This document shows positions 1-8,621 of a stretch of 64,000 nucleotides of DNA, piece after piece. The translations under genes and the position numbers were made by a program. The stretch comes from Shinella kummerowiae. Lineage in GTDB: Bacteria; Pseudomonadota; Alphaproteobacteria; Rhizobiales; Rhizobiaceae. Each line of letters starts with the position of its first letter. Positions within the stretch are counted from its first letter, which is position 1. The DNA lies in the NCBI RefSeq assembly GCF_009827055.1, contig NZ_WUMK01000001.1, positions 248,001 through 312,000 on the forward strand. Reading direction: 5' to 3'. Under the pieces are notes generated by a model, which was not told the origin of the DNA, did no database searches, and saw only the letters and a program-made list of their open reading frames with translations.

Positions 1-14
1 CGATGAAAAAAGCG

Positions 15-689
15 CTAGTCGTCGTTCGCTTTCAGTTCATCGGGAAGCATGTTCCAGGCACTGATCAGTTGAGGGACCGAATTGGCTTGCATCTTCTTCA
101 TCATGCCGCTGCGATGCAGCTTGACCGTGACTTCGCTGATGCCCAGTTCGAAAGCAATCTGCTTGTTGAGAGCGCCGGCCACGACGAGCCGCATGACCTG
201 TCGCTCGCGCGTGGTCAGCGATTTGTAGCGGCCGGTGTGAAGCCGCGACGTCGCTGCCTGCTCCCGGCGCGTGCAATCCGTTGCGATCGCCTTGAGGACG
301 GCGTCGAGAAAGGTCTGGTCGCGAACCGGCTTGGTGAGGAAATCCAGCGCGCCGGCCTTCATCGCTTCGACGCTCATCGCAATGTCGCCATGCGCGGTGA
401 GGAACACGACGGGCGTGTTGATGCCCTTGCTGGCCAGATGATGTTGCAGGTCGAGGCCGCTCAGCCCCGGCATCCGGACGTCGAGAACGAAGCAACCGGG
501 TCGGTCGGGCAGTTTCGCGTTGAGGAACTCCTGGGCCGAGGCAAAGGCCATGGTTTCTATGCCGACGGAGTCCAGCAGGTTGCCCATGGCATCCCGCACA
601 TCGGAATCGTCATCCACAAGGGTCACGATCGGGACCGTCGAATGTTCTGAGACTGACGCCTTCATCCTCGCCTCCGATTGGGACTGCAT
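15..689 (-). CDS. FixJ/NarL-type response regulator (orphan)
   Basis: Two-domain transcription regulator. The receiver domain has the acidic pocket VDDD near residue 26, phospho-acceptor Asp70 in VLDVRMPG, the conserved Thr in FLTAHGD and the Lys in TKPV. A LuxR/GerE helix-turn-helix follows, with TTRERQV and ELGISEVTVKLHR. By family knowledge, phosphorylation by a histidine kinase drives dimerisation and DNA binding. The ATG at 689 has GGAGG four bases upstream. A second ATG at 665 also has GGAGG and is an equally possible start. The longer frame upstream lacks such a site. No kinase gene is adjacent, but the protein is very like the regulators encoded at 15389-17105, so the kinase at 17102-20299 is a possible partner (inference). 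Its stop lies 15 bases from the window edge. Confidence 0.9.
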   Translation of the reverse strand: MQSQSEARMKASVSEHSTVPIVTLVDDDSDVRDAMGNLLDSVGIETMAFASAQEFLNAKLPDRPGCFVLDVRMPGLSGLDLQHHLASKGINTPVVFLTAHGDIAMSVEAMKAGALDFLTKPVRDQTFLDAVLKAIATDCTRREQAATSRLHTGRYKSLTTRERQVMRLVVAGALNKQIAFELGISEVTVKLHRSGMMKKMQANSVPQLISAWNMLPDELKANDD

Positions 690-885
690 GTCGCCTCCGC
701 GCCCCTGTGGATCGTGCGAACCATTGCCGCCCCATACTAGAGCACCGTCCATCCCTGGTGAAGTCCTTGGGGCATGGCCGCACTGCATTTCTGGCGCGGA
801 TTGTTCAAGCTTTCTCGCCTTCTAAGGCTAGGTTTTTGTTGGAAGCAGGCCGGATTGGCGCCTCGCCATCAGCAGGACAAACGAC

Positions 886-2439
886 ATGCGGAGCAGTTGC
901 GGCGATCACAGTGCGACGCGGTCCCCTGCCAGGCTTTGGACCTGCGTTTTGGGCGCGATACTTGGCGCGTGGGTCGTCGTCCTGCCGGTGCACGCGCAGG
1001 AGGTTCTGAGAATTCCGCTCTTTGGAGACATCGGCACTTTCGATCCGGACAACGGGTTCGAAATCGCAGGCATCGGCGTGATCAACAGTGTCTATGAAGG
1101 TCTGGTCGAATACGAACCGGGTTCCACCCGGATCGTCGGATCGCTCGCCAGGACATGGGACATTTCCGAGGACGGATTGACCTATACTTTCCACCTCGTC
1201 GAAGGCGTCAGGTTTCACGATGGAACGCCGCTCACCGCTGCCGCGGTGGTAAAATCCTTCGAGCGTCGCCGGGACCGGGGCCTGGTGCTCAGCTACTTCC
1301 TCAACAATGTGAAGGAAATCCGGGCGCCGGACGACGACACGATCGTACTCATCCTCCATGCGCCACAGGCCTCGCTGCTTGATTCCCTTGCCAGTCCCTG
1401 GGGCCCGAAAATCATCAGCCCCACCGCGCTTGACGCCCATGACGGCGGGAATGCCGCAACCGAATGGCTGAACGACCACGCCGCCGGCACCGGGCCCTTC
1501 AAGCTCGGAGAATTCCGGCCGGCCGAGCGCTACACGCTGGAACGGTCCGACGACTACTGGGGGCAGGAACCGTTCTTCAGCCGGGTGGAAATATCCGTCG
1601 TCCCCGACCTCAGCCAGCAGATCCTGAAACTCAAGGCGGGCGAGATCGACGCGGTGCCGAAAAACTATCCGATCGCACAGCTCTTCAGTCTGCCGCAGGA
1701 CCTGGAGATAACGGCGCAGCCGAGCATGATGCAGTTCAGCCTCTTCACCAAACCGGGGTCGCCGCTCGACAATCCCGAAATCCGCGGCGCGGTTTTGACC
1801 GCCATCAATCCCGCGCTCTGGATCAAGGATGCCTTTGGCAAATATGCCAGCATTTCACAGTCTCCCTATCAGAACATGATGTTCAAGCCGAAGCAGCCAA
1901 TCGCCTTTCCAACCGACGTCGCGGCCGCGAAAGCGGCGATCGCAAGGCATGGCGAGGTCACCCTGACGATCGGCCTGTTCAGCGCCGCTCCCAGCTACGG
2001 CCGGATATCCGACCTGATGATGGCGCAGCTTGCGGAAATCGGCGTGAAGGCCACGTCGCGCGTCCTGCCGCAAGGCGCCGCCTTCGCTTTAAAAGGCAAG
2101 GCCGACGCTCCCGATCTCCTGCTGACGATTTCGTCGCCGGATGCCGCCGATCCCGACAATCAGGCGGGCGTCTTCTTCATCAAGGACGCGCCGGGCAATT
2201 TTTATGGCCGCGTTCTCCCGCAGGCCGATGCCCTCGTCAAAAAGGCCAGCGGGCTGAAGGACGCCGCGGCACGCACTGCGCTCTACGAGGAATCGGGCCA
2301 CATGTACTTCGACGCCGGCTATTTCATACCGCTCGTCGATGCGAATGACGTCGTTGTCCACGTCAAGGGCCTGAAGGACCTGGGCCTGCGGCCCGTCTAC
2401 CCACCCGGTAACATTGATTTCGCCACCGTTCGCAAATGA
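886..2439 (+). CDS. Periplasmic substrate-binding protein of a peptide/nickel-type ABC transporter (SBP_bac_5)
   Basis: A 517-residue exported solute receptor of the DppA/OppA class. It begins with a basic stretch and a hydrophobic core (VLGAILGAWVVVLP) ending in VHAQ, a probable signal peptidase I site near residue 37. The mature part has family landmarks: the early GTFDP segment, YEGLVEYEP, LARTWDISEDGLTYTFHL with the FHDGTPLTA motif, and TGPFKL in the middle. It would capture oligopeptides or similar ligands in the periplasm and deliver them to the permeases encoded downstream. The gene heads a four-gene operon and overlaps the ATPase gene by four bases (ATGA). The exact ligand cannot be read from the sequence. 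Confidence 0.93.
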   Translation: MRSSCGDHSATRSPARLWTCVLGAILGAWVVVLPVHAQEVLRIPLFGDIGTFDPDNGFEIAGIGVINSVYEGLVEYEPGSTRIVGSLARTWDISEDGLTYTFHLVEGVRFHDGTPLTAAAVVKSFERRRDRGLVLSYFLNNVKEIRAPDDDTIVLILHAPQASLLDSLASPWGPKIISPTALDAHDGGNAATEWLNDHAAGTGPFKLGEFRPAERYTLERSDDYWGQEPFFSRVEISVVPDLSQQILKLKAGEIDAVPKNYPIAQLFSLPQDLEITAQPSMMQFSLFTKPGSPLDNPEIRGAVLTAINPALWIKDAFGKYASISQSPYQNMMFKPKQPIAFPTDVAAAKAAIARHGEVTLTIGLFSAAPSYGRISDLMMAQLAEIGVKATSRVLPQGAAFALKGKADAPDLLLTISSPDAADPDNQAGVFFIKDAPGNFYGRVLPQADALVKKASGLKDAAARTALYEESGHMYFDAGYFIPLVDANDVVVHVKGLKDLGLRPVYPPGNIDFATVRK

Positions 2440-4217
2440 GCGTGCGGGCGCCGGTCGAGGATGTTGCGATGCGCGAACCCGTTCTGACCATCGAGGGTCT
2501 CTCCGTCGTGCTGCACCGTGATGGTCATGCCAATACGGTTCTCGACAATATCGGCTTCGACGTCGCGCCGGGCGAGATCATCGCCATTGTCGGCGAAAGT
2601 GGTTCCGGCAAGTCGACGCTCGGGCTGGCGGTCCAAGGTCTCTTGCCGCGCGAACACCGGCCGTGGATACGTGGATCGATCCGGTTGGACGGCACAGAAA
2701 TCGTCGGCGCGCCTGCACATTCACTTCAGGCCGCCCGCCGCTCCCTGGTGCGCGCCATCTCGCAGGATCCGATGGGTGCGCTCAATCCGACCATGACGAT
2801 CCGCAACCAGTTGCGGGAATCGGCAGATAACACGGACGATGTGATGTTCGACTGGCTGCGCCGCACCGGCCTTGCGGACCCAGAGCGCATCGCGGCCTCC
2901 TTTCCCCATCGCCTCTCGGGAGGACAGCGCCAGAGGGTTCTGATCGCCATGGCGATGATGGCCCGGCCGAAAGTGCTCATTGCCGACGAGCCGACAACCG
3001 CACTCGACGCTTCTATCCAGGCCCAGATCCTCGCGCTTCTGCAGGATTTCGCCCGCGAGCAAGACACGGCGATCGTGTTCATCACCCATGACCTCGGGAT
3101 CGCCGCGGCTTTCGCCGACCGCCTGATCGTGCTGCATAGCGGACGGCTCGTGGAAATCGGCGCAACCGGTGACGTCATCGAAAAACCGGGTCATCCCTAT
3201 ACCGCCGGCCTGCTTGCCGCGCGTTTCGACCTCACCACCGATCGGCATCGCCCCCTGCCGACGCTTCCCGCCGCCAGACGGCCCATCGGTGGGATGTCGC
3301 AGGGCTGCAATTACGCGTCACGCTGTCCGATAGCGACGGAAGACTGCAAGGTCCGGGTGCCGCCGCTGCAGCCACAGCACGCGCATTCGGGAGCGGTCGC
3401 CTGTTTTCGTGCCGCACAGATGCCCCCGCCCGATCGGCATCTCGCAACGCCCTGGCCCGTGCGGTCAACCATCCGGAACGATATCGCGCTGCAACTCTCG
3501 CAGGTCCGAAAGCGCTATCCCGTCGGCCCACGCGGTTTGCGGGCTGCGCGCTACCGAGACGTGCTGACATCGGTCGACCTATCGGTCGACCACGGCGAAT
3601 GCGTGGCTCTTCTCGGAGAGAGTGGTGCGGGCAAATCCACGCTTCTTCGCATTGCCGCCGGGTTGCTTGCCCCTGATATCGGCGCGGTGTTCCGCAGCGA
3701 TAACACGCCGCAAGTAATCTTCCAGGACGCCGTGTCTTCCCTTACACCCTGGCTGACCATAGGAGAGCAGGTCGGCGAGCGCCTCCGCCGCTCCGATATC
3801 TGCGCACGGCAGCACGCCCGCCGGATCGATGAGACGCTGGAACTGGTCGAACTCGATGCTGCCCTCAAAAATGCCCTTCCGGCGGAATTGTCCGTCGGCC
3901 AGTGCCAGCGGGCGGTGATCGCCCGCGCGGTGGCGGTTCCGCCGAAGCTTTTGCTCTGTGACGAACCGATCAGCGCGATGGACGTATCACTCGCTGCGGC
4001 AATCTTGAACCTCTTCGGGCGCCTTCGCCGGCGGCTCGACATGGCGATGCTCTTCGTGACGCACGAACAGGCTGCCGCGAGAATCGTCGCCGACAGGATT
4101 GCCGTCCTGAAGGACGGCGTCATCGTCATGGACAACGATCCAGACCACCTCATCGTGGCTGTACCAGCCCCGCTTGCAGCTCCGCGGCAATCGCAGGCAC
4201 AAGGAGGCGTCCGGTGA
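2436..4217 (+). CDS. Fused dual ATP-binding protein of a Dpp/Opp-type ABC transporter
   Basis: A 593-residue fusion of two ABC ATPase domains, corresponding to DppD plus DppF. NBD1 has Walker A GESGSGKST at about 53-61, signature LSGGQ at 160-164 and Walker B LIADEP at 181-186. It is followed by the oligopeptide-transporter tail with spaced cysteines (CNYASRC, then EDC). NBD2 has Walker A GESGAGKST at about 394-402 and Walker B LLLCDEP at 505-511, but a divergent signature, LSVGQ instead of LSGGQ, at about 485-489. It powers import through the two permeases encoded next. It overlaps both neighbours by four bases, which indicates translational coupling. Fused DppDF-type ATPases are known in rhizobia. 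The altered second signature suggests unequal ATPase sites (inference). Confidence 0.93.
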   Translation: MSVRAPVEDVAMREPVLTIEGLSVVLHRDGHANTVLDNIGFDVAPGEIIAIVGESGSGKSTLGLAVQGLLPREHRPWIRGSIRLDGTEIVGAPAHSLQAARRSLVRAISQDPMGALNPTMTIRNQLRESADNTDDVMFDWLRRTGLADPERIAASFPHRLSGGQRQRVLIAMAMMARPKVLIADEPTTALDASIQAQILALLQDFAREQDTAIVFITHDLGIAAAFADRLIVLHSGRLVEIGATGDVIEKPGHPYTAGLLAARFDLTTDRHRPLPTLPAARRPIGGMSQGCNYASRCPIATEDCKVRVPPLQPQHAHSGAVACFRAAQMPPPDRHLATPWPVRSTIRNDIALQLSQVRKRYPVGPRGLRAARYRDVLTSVDLSVDHGECVALLGESGAGKSTLLRIAAGLLAPDIGAVFRSDNTPQVIFQDAVSSLTPWLTIGEQVGERLRRSDICARQHARRIDETLELVELDAALKNALPAELSVGQCQRAVIARAVAVPPKLLLCDEPISAMDVSLAAAILNLFGRLRRRLDMAMLFVTHEQAAARIVADRIAVLKDGVIVMDNDPDHLIVAVPAPLAAPRQSQAQGGVR

Positions 4218-5077
4218 CGAGCATCCACGACCTTGCCGCTTTTTTCGCAGGCCCTGGCGCGCCTTGGCTGGCCCGTTTTGGCAGGATAGGAAGACTGGAG
4301 AGGGCCAGCATCGTCGGCCTGCTGCTGATCACGCTGATTGCCATCGGTGCGCCCTGGCTGACACCCTACGACCCGAACCTGCGTGTCGGCGACGGCTACC
4401 AGCCGCCATCCGGCGCATTCTGGTTCGGAACGGATGAAATTGGCCGCGACCTGTTTTCGCGCATCGTCATCGGCGTTCGGTATACCTGGCTTCCGGCGCT
4501 GGCTCTCGTCCTGTTCAGCCTCGTTCTCGGTTCGGCTATCGGCCTCGTTTCCGGCACCGCCGGCAGAAAGACCGACATGCTCATTCAGCGGCTCACCGAC
4601 CTCGTCCTCATCTTGCCCGCGACGCTCATCGCGCTTGCGGTGATTGCGTCGCTCGGCCCCGGCCTTGCCAACACCATGATCGCGATCGCAATCGTCTGGT
4701 GGCCCTGGTACGCTCGCCTCAGCCGCGACGAGGTCCGCCGTCTGGTCGCCCGACCCCATGTCGAGGCTGCCCGTATTGCCGGCGCGCGCGGTTCCCGGCT
4801 CATGCTGCGCTACCTGCTGCCGGGTGTCGTGCCTTCCCTTATCGTGGCCGCTACCCTCGACATGGCCAATGTCGTCCTGACCGTTTCGCTTCTGTCGTTC
4901 CTCGGCCTCGGCCAGGCCGCGCCTGCCCCGGAGCTCGGCTCGATGACGGCCCGCTCGCTGGACAGCCTGACGGTTTTCTGGTGGCTGCCGATCCTTCCGG
5001 GCGCAGCGATCTTCCTCTTGTGTTTCTGTGCTAACCTCGCCGGCGATGGCCTGCGCGCCGCCTTGCGGGGGCGCTGA
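4214..5077 (+). CDS. ABC transporter permease, DppC/OppC type
   Basis: A 287-residue inner-membrane permease. The N-terminal helix (IVGLLLITLIAIGAPWL) is followed by the DppC hallmark segment PPSGAFWFGTDEIGRDLFSRI, then further hydrophobic helices. The cytoplasmic EAA loop around EAARIAGARGSRLMLRYLLPGV contacts the ATPase. It forms the translocation pore with the permease encoded downstream. The ATG overlaps the ATPase stop by four bases. The order here is OppC-type before OppB-type, the reverse of the usual dppB-dppC order. Confidence 0.93.
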   Translation: MTSIHDLAAFFAGPGAPWLARFGRIGRLERASIVGLLLITLIAIGAPWLTPYDPNLRVGDGYQPPSGAFWFGTDEIGRDLFSRIVIGVRYTWLPALALVLFSLVLGSAIGLVSGTAGRKTDMLIQRLTDLVLILPATLIALAVIASLGPGLANTMIAIAIVWWPWYARLSRDEVRRLVARPHVEAARIAGARGSRLMLRYLLPGVVPSLIVAATLDMANVVLTVSLLSFLGLGQAAPAPELGSMTARSLDSLTVFWWLPILPGAAIFLLCFCANLAGDGLRAALRGR

Positions 5078-5079
5078 CC

Positions 5080-6069
5080 GTGCGCCTTTATATGTTCAAG
5101 CACCTCGCCGGCCTCGTCGTTGTTGTTCTGGCGATGAGTTTCTTCGTGTTCTGCCTGCAAAGCATTCTTCCCGCCGATCCTGCCCGCGCCGTTGCAGGTC
5201 CGACCGCGCCGGTGGCCACCGTTGAAGCGGTCCGTGAGCGATTGGGGCTCGACCAACCGGTCATCGTGCAATACGGGCGCTTCCTGCTGCGTCTCGCAAA
5301 GGGCGATCTCGGCACCTCGTTCCGGACCCGCCAGCCGGTCACCGCCGATATCGGCAAACATCTGCCGGCAACATTGGAGCTTATGAGCGTCGCCGTCTTT
5401 CTCGGGGTCGTGCCCGCGGTCGCGCTGGCGCTGCTTCAGGCCTCGTTTCCCCGGCCCGGCCTTGCGCGCGTCGCCCTGATCGGGCTCGGATCGATGCCCA
5501 TCTTCCTCACCGCCCTGTTGCTGGTCTATCTCTTCTGGTTCAAGCTCGCCTGGCTGCCGGGCAGCGGGCGCCTTGGCCTCACCGATTTCTCAGGCCCCAC
5601 GGGCTTCAACCTCCTCGACGGTTTCCTCACCGGCCGGCCGGGCGTGAGCGTCGATGCCTTCGCCCATATCCTCCTGCCTTCGATCGCACTGGCGTTGCCG
5701 ATTGCCGTTGCGATCGGCCGAACGATGAGCAGCGCCCTGCATGAGGTCATGCAGCAGGCCTATATCAGGACGGCACGCGGCAAGGGGATCGGCGAAGCGC
5801 GCCTCGTCTTCGCCCACGGCCTCCGGAATGCCGCCACCGCGCCGCTCGCCATGGTCGGCCTGCAGGTTCGCCTGCTCTTCGGCAATCTCTTGATCGTCGA
5901 ACGGATTTTTGGCTGGCCCGGGCTCGGCAACTACATGGTTCAATCCCTTGCCAGCTCGGATCTTCCGGCCGTGCTCGGCGTCTCCATGGTCTTCGGCGTC
6001 CTCTATATTATCGTCAATATAGCCGTCGAACTCTGCCAGTCGCTGGCCGATCCCCGTATCGATCTCTGA
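5080..6069 (+). CDS. ABC transporter permease, DppB/OppB type
   Basis: A 329-residue permease with the family N-terminus: a first transmembrane helix, then PADPARAVAG, and RLGLDQPVIVQYGRF leading to KGDLGTSFR. It has about six membrane segments and an EAA loop near YIRTARGKGIGEARLVFAHGL. The start is GTG at 5080, two bases after the previous stop, so translation is probably coupled. It is the last gene of the peptide-import operon that starts at 886, and pairs with the DppC-type permease to make the channel. Confidence 0.92.
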   Translation: MRLYMFKHLAGLVVVVLAMSFFVFCLQSILPADPARAVAGPTAPVATVEAVRERLGLDQPVIVQYGRFLLRLAKGDLGTSFRTRQPVTADIGKHLPATLELMSVAVFLGVVPAVALALLQASFPRPGLARVALIGLGSMPIFLTALLLVYLFWFKLAWLPGSGRLGLTDFSGPTGFNLLDGFLTGRPGVSVDAFAHILLPSIALALPIAVAIGRTMSSALHEVMQQAYIRTARGKGIGEARLVFAHGLRNAATAPLAMVGLQVRLLFGNLLIVERIFGWPGLGNYMVQSLASSDLPAVLGVSMVFGVLYIIVNIAVELCQSLADPRIDL

Positions 6070-6199
6070 CGCGCGCCGCCCCAGACAGCCGGATAGGCGG
6101 ATTACGCCTTTCGTATAGGTCCCGCATACGGCGGTGCGATGGATTTCGGGGGGCGCTTGCCGCTTACTCGGGATCGCCAGAGCCATTCGCGAGGATATG

Positions 6200-6682
6200 A
6201 TGCCACCAGACGCCGGAGCGATCGACCAAAATGGCGTGATACCATCCGCCAGCACGCGTCTCTCCTACCGCGACAGGGCGGGTCTGTGTGACTGGCAGTT
6301 CAAGCGCGTCATGGCATACCTTTCCATCCGCATCGACTCCGCCGTGCGGGTGAGCGATCTCGCGGCAGAAGTGAAGCTGAGCCCGAGCCATTTCGCCCGC
6401 GCCTTCACCATCCGGCTTGGGCTTTCCCCCTACTCCTTCATCATGAAACTGCGCATCGAGCGCGCGAGCGCCCTGCTGCTCAACTCGGACAAGTCCTTGA
6501 CCGAAATCGCCTTCAACTGCGGCCTGTCCGATCAGGCGCATTTCAGTCGGCTCTTTCGCCGTTTCGTGGGCATGACACCGACCCAATGGCGCCGGAAACA
6601 CCTGACGGCGCGCGCCCGGCTGTCATCCCAGAACGACAACATGGGCCACGGCGAGCAGGATTTGCTCCGGATCAGCGCCTGA
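6200..6682 (+). CDS. Short AraC-family transcription regulator
   Basis: A protein of about 160 residues made almost wholly of the AraC/XylS DNA-binding module. The first helix-turn-helix includes VSDLAAEVKLSPSHFARAF. The second includes SLTEIAFNCGLSDQAHFSRLFRRFVGMTPTQWRR, the classic family signature. There is no room for a sugar- or effector-binding cupin domain, so ligand sensing, if any, must differ from AraC itself. ATG 6200 is chosen because GAGG lies five bases upstream; the frame is open back to 6134. It lies about 130 bases after the ABC operon on the same strand and may regulate it (inference). Confidence 0.87.
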   Translation: MPPDAGAIDQNGVIPSASTRLSYRDRAGLCDWQFKRVMAYLSIRIDSAVRVSDLAAEVKLSPSHFARAFTIRLGLSPYSFIMKLRIERASALLLNSDKSLTEIAFNCGLSDQAHFSRLFRRFVGMTPTQWRRKHLTARARLSSQNDNMGHGEQDLLRISA

Positions 6683-6751
6683 TCCTGCTCACCCCGCGTT
6701 GCACATACCGGGTCAGAACCTTTGTGAGCGGACGCTGCGTTGTGACCGTAT

Positions 6752-7837
6752 TTATGCGCCCGGCACCGACAACAGGATGGCATCCTTGGCCCCGTTCTGC
6801 GGGCGGACGTCCGTGCCGGATTGCTCGTCGGACGCCACCGTCGCGGGCATCAGAAGGCTTTCGTGGAATGGCGCTGCAAGCACATAAGAACCGGGCGGGA
6901 GGCCGAGCGCGACACCATTTGCCTTGCAATAGCGATAGACCGCGTCGATGACCTCGTTGCTGGCCGCAATGCGCTGGGCCGGGCTGGGAACATGGAAAAG
7001 CAACTCGACGTCCATCCCCAGACCATCCAGGTGTTTGAGCGACACGGCCGGCGGCATCACCTTGGAAACAGAGCCGCAGCTTTCGAGCGCCTGACGCAGA
7101 ACCTCGATGGACCGTGCCGGCGGCTGCGTTGATGCAATCCTGATCGGCAGCTTGATCTGGTGTGTCTCTGTCGGGCGGCTGAAATTCGTCAATCCCAATT
7201 TTGCGAGAACACTGTTGGGAAGCACGACGAGATTGTTGGCCGGCGTGAGGATGCAGGTCGCCCGCCAGTTGCTGGCAACGACCCGGCCTTCCGTACCGTC
7301 GCCGAGGAAAATCCAGTCACCGATGACATAAGGACGGCCGATCGTCAGCGCGATGCCGGAAAACACGTCGGAGAGCGTATTCTGCGAGGCAAGACCCAGC
7401 ATGATCGCGACGATCCCCGACGTGGCCATCAGCGTGCCAATCGGAACGCCGAAGACGAAGGCCATGATGGACAGCGAGATACCGAGATAGACGACCGCAA
7501 CCACGAGATCCTGAAGGAGGCGCGCCTCCTTCGGTCGTTTCTCGAGGACAATGTAGATGCGCGTGAAGCCGATCAGAGCCCAGGCAAGATGGGTCCACCA
7601 GAGGACCTTGCCGCAGTCGACAAGAAACCGCGTGCTCGCGTCCGCGCCAGACCTCTCATACCGGAAGGGCACGATATGCGCCGCCAAAAGAGCCACCGTC
7701 ATCGCCGCGAAAAACACGATCTGCACGATAAGCCGGGCGGTAGGGCGTCCCCGCCCCTGCAAAACCCAGACGGTGATGCCGGCCAGTCCGAGCACGTTCA
7801 ACATTACGATGGACACGGCAGAAAGGGTCGTCGCCAT
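6752..7837 (-). CDS. MscS-family mechanosensitive channel protein
   Basis: A 361-residue membrane protein. Four or so hydrophobic helices in the first 150 residues are followed by the pore-lining and beta-domain region of MscS: ATSGIVAIMLGLASQNTLSDVFSGIALTI, then GDWIFLGDGTEGRVVASNWRAT and NNLVVLPNSVLAK, which match the family very well. By family knowledge it releases solutes under hypo-osmotic shock. GGAG lies seven bases before the ATG at 7837. The C-terminal extension after about residue 335 is variable and has no recognised domain. Confidence 0.93.
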   Translation of the reverse strand: MATTLSAVSIVMLNVLGLAGITVWVLQGRGRPTARLIVQIVFFAAMTVALLAAHIVPFRYERSGADASTRFLVDCGKVLWWTHLAWALIGFTRIYIVLEKRPKEARLLQDLVVAVVYLGISLSIMAFVFGVPIGTLMATSGIVAIMLGLASQNTLSDVFSGIALTIGRPYVIGDWIFLGDGTEGRVVASNWRATCILTPANNLVVLPNSVLAKLGLTNFSRPTETHQIKLPIRIASTQPPARSIEVLRQALESCGSVSKVMPPAVSLKHLDGLGMDVELLFHVPSPAQRIAASNEVIDAVYRYCKANGVALGLPPGSYVLAAPFHESLLMPATVASDEQSGTDVRPQNGAKDAILLSVPGA

Positions 7838-7978
7838 GAGGTGCTCCGAAGATGTGTCTAGCCAGCATTGCGTGAAGGAGACCGGCCGAACCGGCGCCGT
7901 CCCGACCGACGATCTTAATCACGGGCCATGCGCTTCGAAACCTAACCGAGCGTATAGCTTGCGGAGAGAAACGGCGAT

Positions 7979-8013
7979 GGCAGGGCGGCCGGTTGCCGAT
8001 CGGCCGCCCTGCC
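7979..8013 (-). terminator. Strong hairpin, terminator candidate for the AhpD-like gene
   Basis: Perfect 13-base arms (GGCAGGGCGGCCG and its complement) flank a nine-base loop, seven bases beyond the stop of the gene ending at 8020. No strong T-run follows on the minus strand, so termination may be partial or Rho-assisted. Confidence 0.6.
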
Positions 8014-8019
8014 CCCAGC

Positions 8020-8499
8020 TTACTCCAGACCGGCCTTGTCGAGACCGAACATCTTGTCGGCGGAGCCCGGCACGGCCTTCACGGAAAGGCTGACGCGATT
8101 CCATGCATTGACCGTCACGATCTGGAACGACAGGTCGGAAACCTCTTTCTCCGACAAATGTCCGCGAACCCTTTCGTAGAGTTCATCCGCAACACCGCCG
8201 TCCGAAAGCTTCGTCAGCGCTTCGGTCCATGCGAGGGCTGCGCGCTCGCGCGGCGTGAAGAGGGTCGAGTCCCGCCAGGCGGCGATATGGTGAAGGCGAA
8301 GCGGGCGCTCGCCGTGCAGCGTCGCTTCCTTGCAATGCATATCGAGGCAGAAGGCGCAGGCGTTCATTTGCGATGCGCGAATGCTGACCAGATCGAGGAT
8401 CGTCTGTTCGATTGCGCTGTTCTGCACTTCCGCGCTCAGGGCCATCAAAGCCTTGAAGTGTTCCGGCGAGAGGTGGGCGTAGTTGAGCCTTTGGGCCAT
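8020..8499 (-). CDS. AhpD-like / carboxymuconolactone decarboxylase family protein
   Basis: A 159-residue protein with the AhpD-type redox motif CAFCLDMH near residues 47-54, where two cysteines and the following His form the relay of alkylhydroperoxidase D-like proteins. ARSPRE-like helices and the WTEALTKL segment also match the family. Such proteins reduce peroxides or act in aromatic catabolism; which applies here is unknown. It lies 122 bases downstream of the exported hydrolase gene on the same strand and may be cotranscribed with it. Confidence 0.88.
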   Translation of the reverse strand: MAQRLNYAHLSPEHFKALMALSAEVQNSAIEQTILDLVSIRASQMNACAFCLDMHCKEATLHGERPLRLHHIAAWRDSTLFTPRERAALAWTEALTKLSDGGVADELYERVRGHLSEKEVSDLSFQIVTVNAWNRVSLSVKAVPGSADKMFGLDKAGLE

Positions 8500-8621
8500 T
8501 GTCTGTCATCCAGTGATAATGGGTGGGATTGGCCAAGCGGAAGCGATCTCCGCTCGGCGCGCAGTCGGGTCGGGACGCCGCATGTTCGGCCAAGGAAAAG
8601 AGGCGCCGGCGGCGGCGCTCT

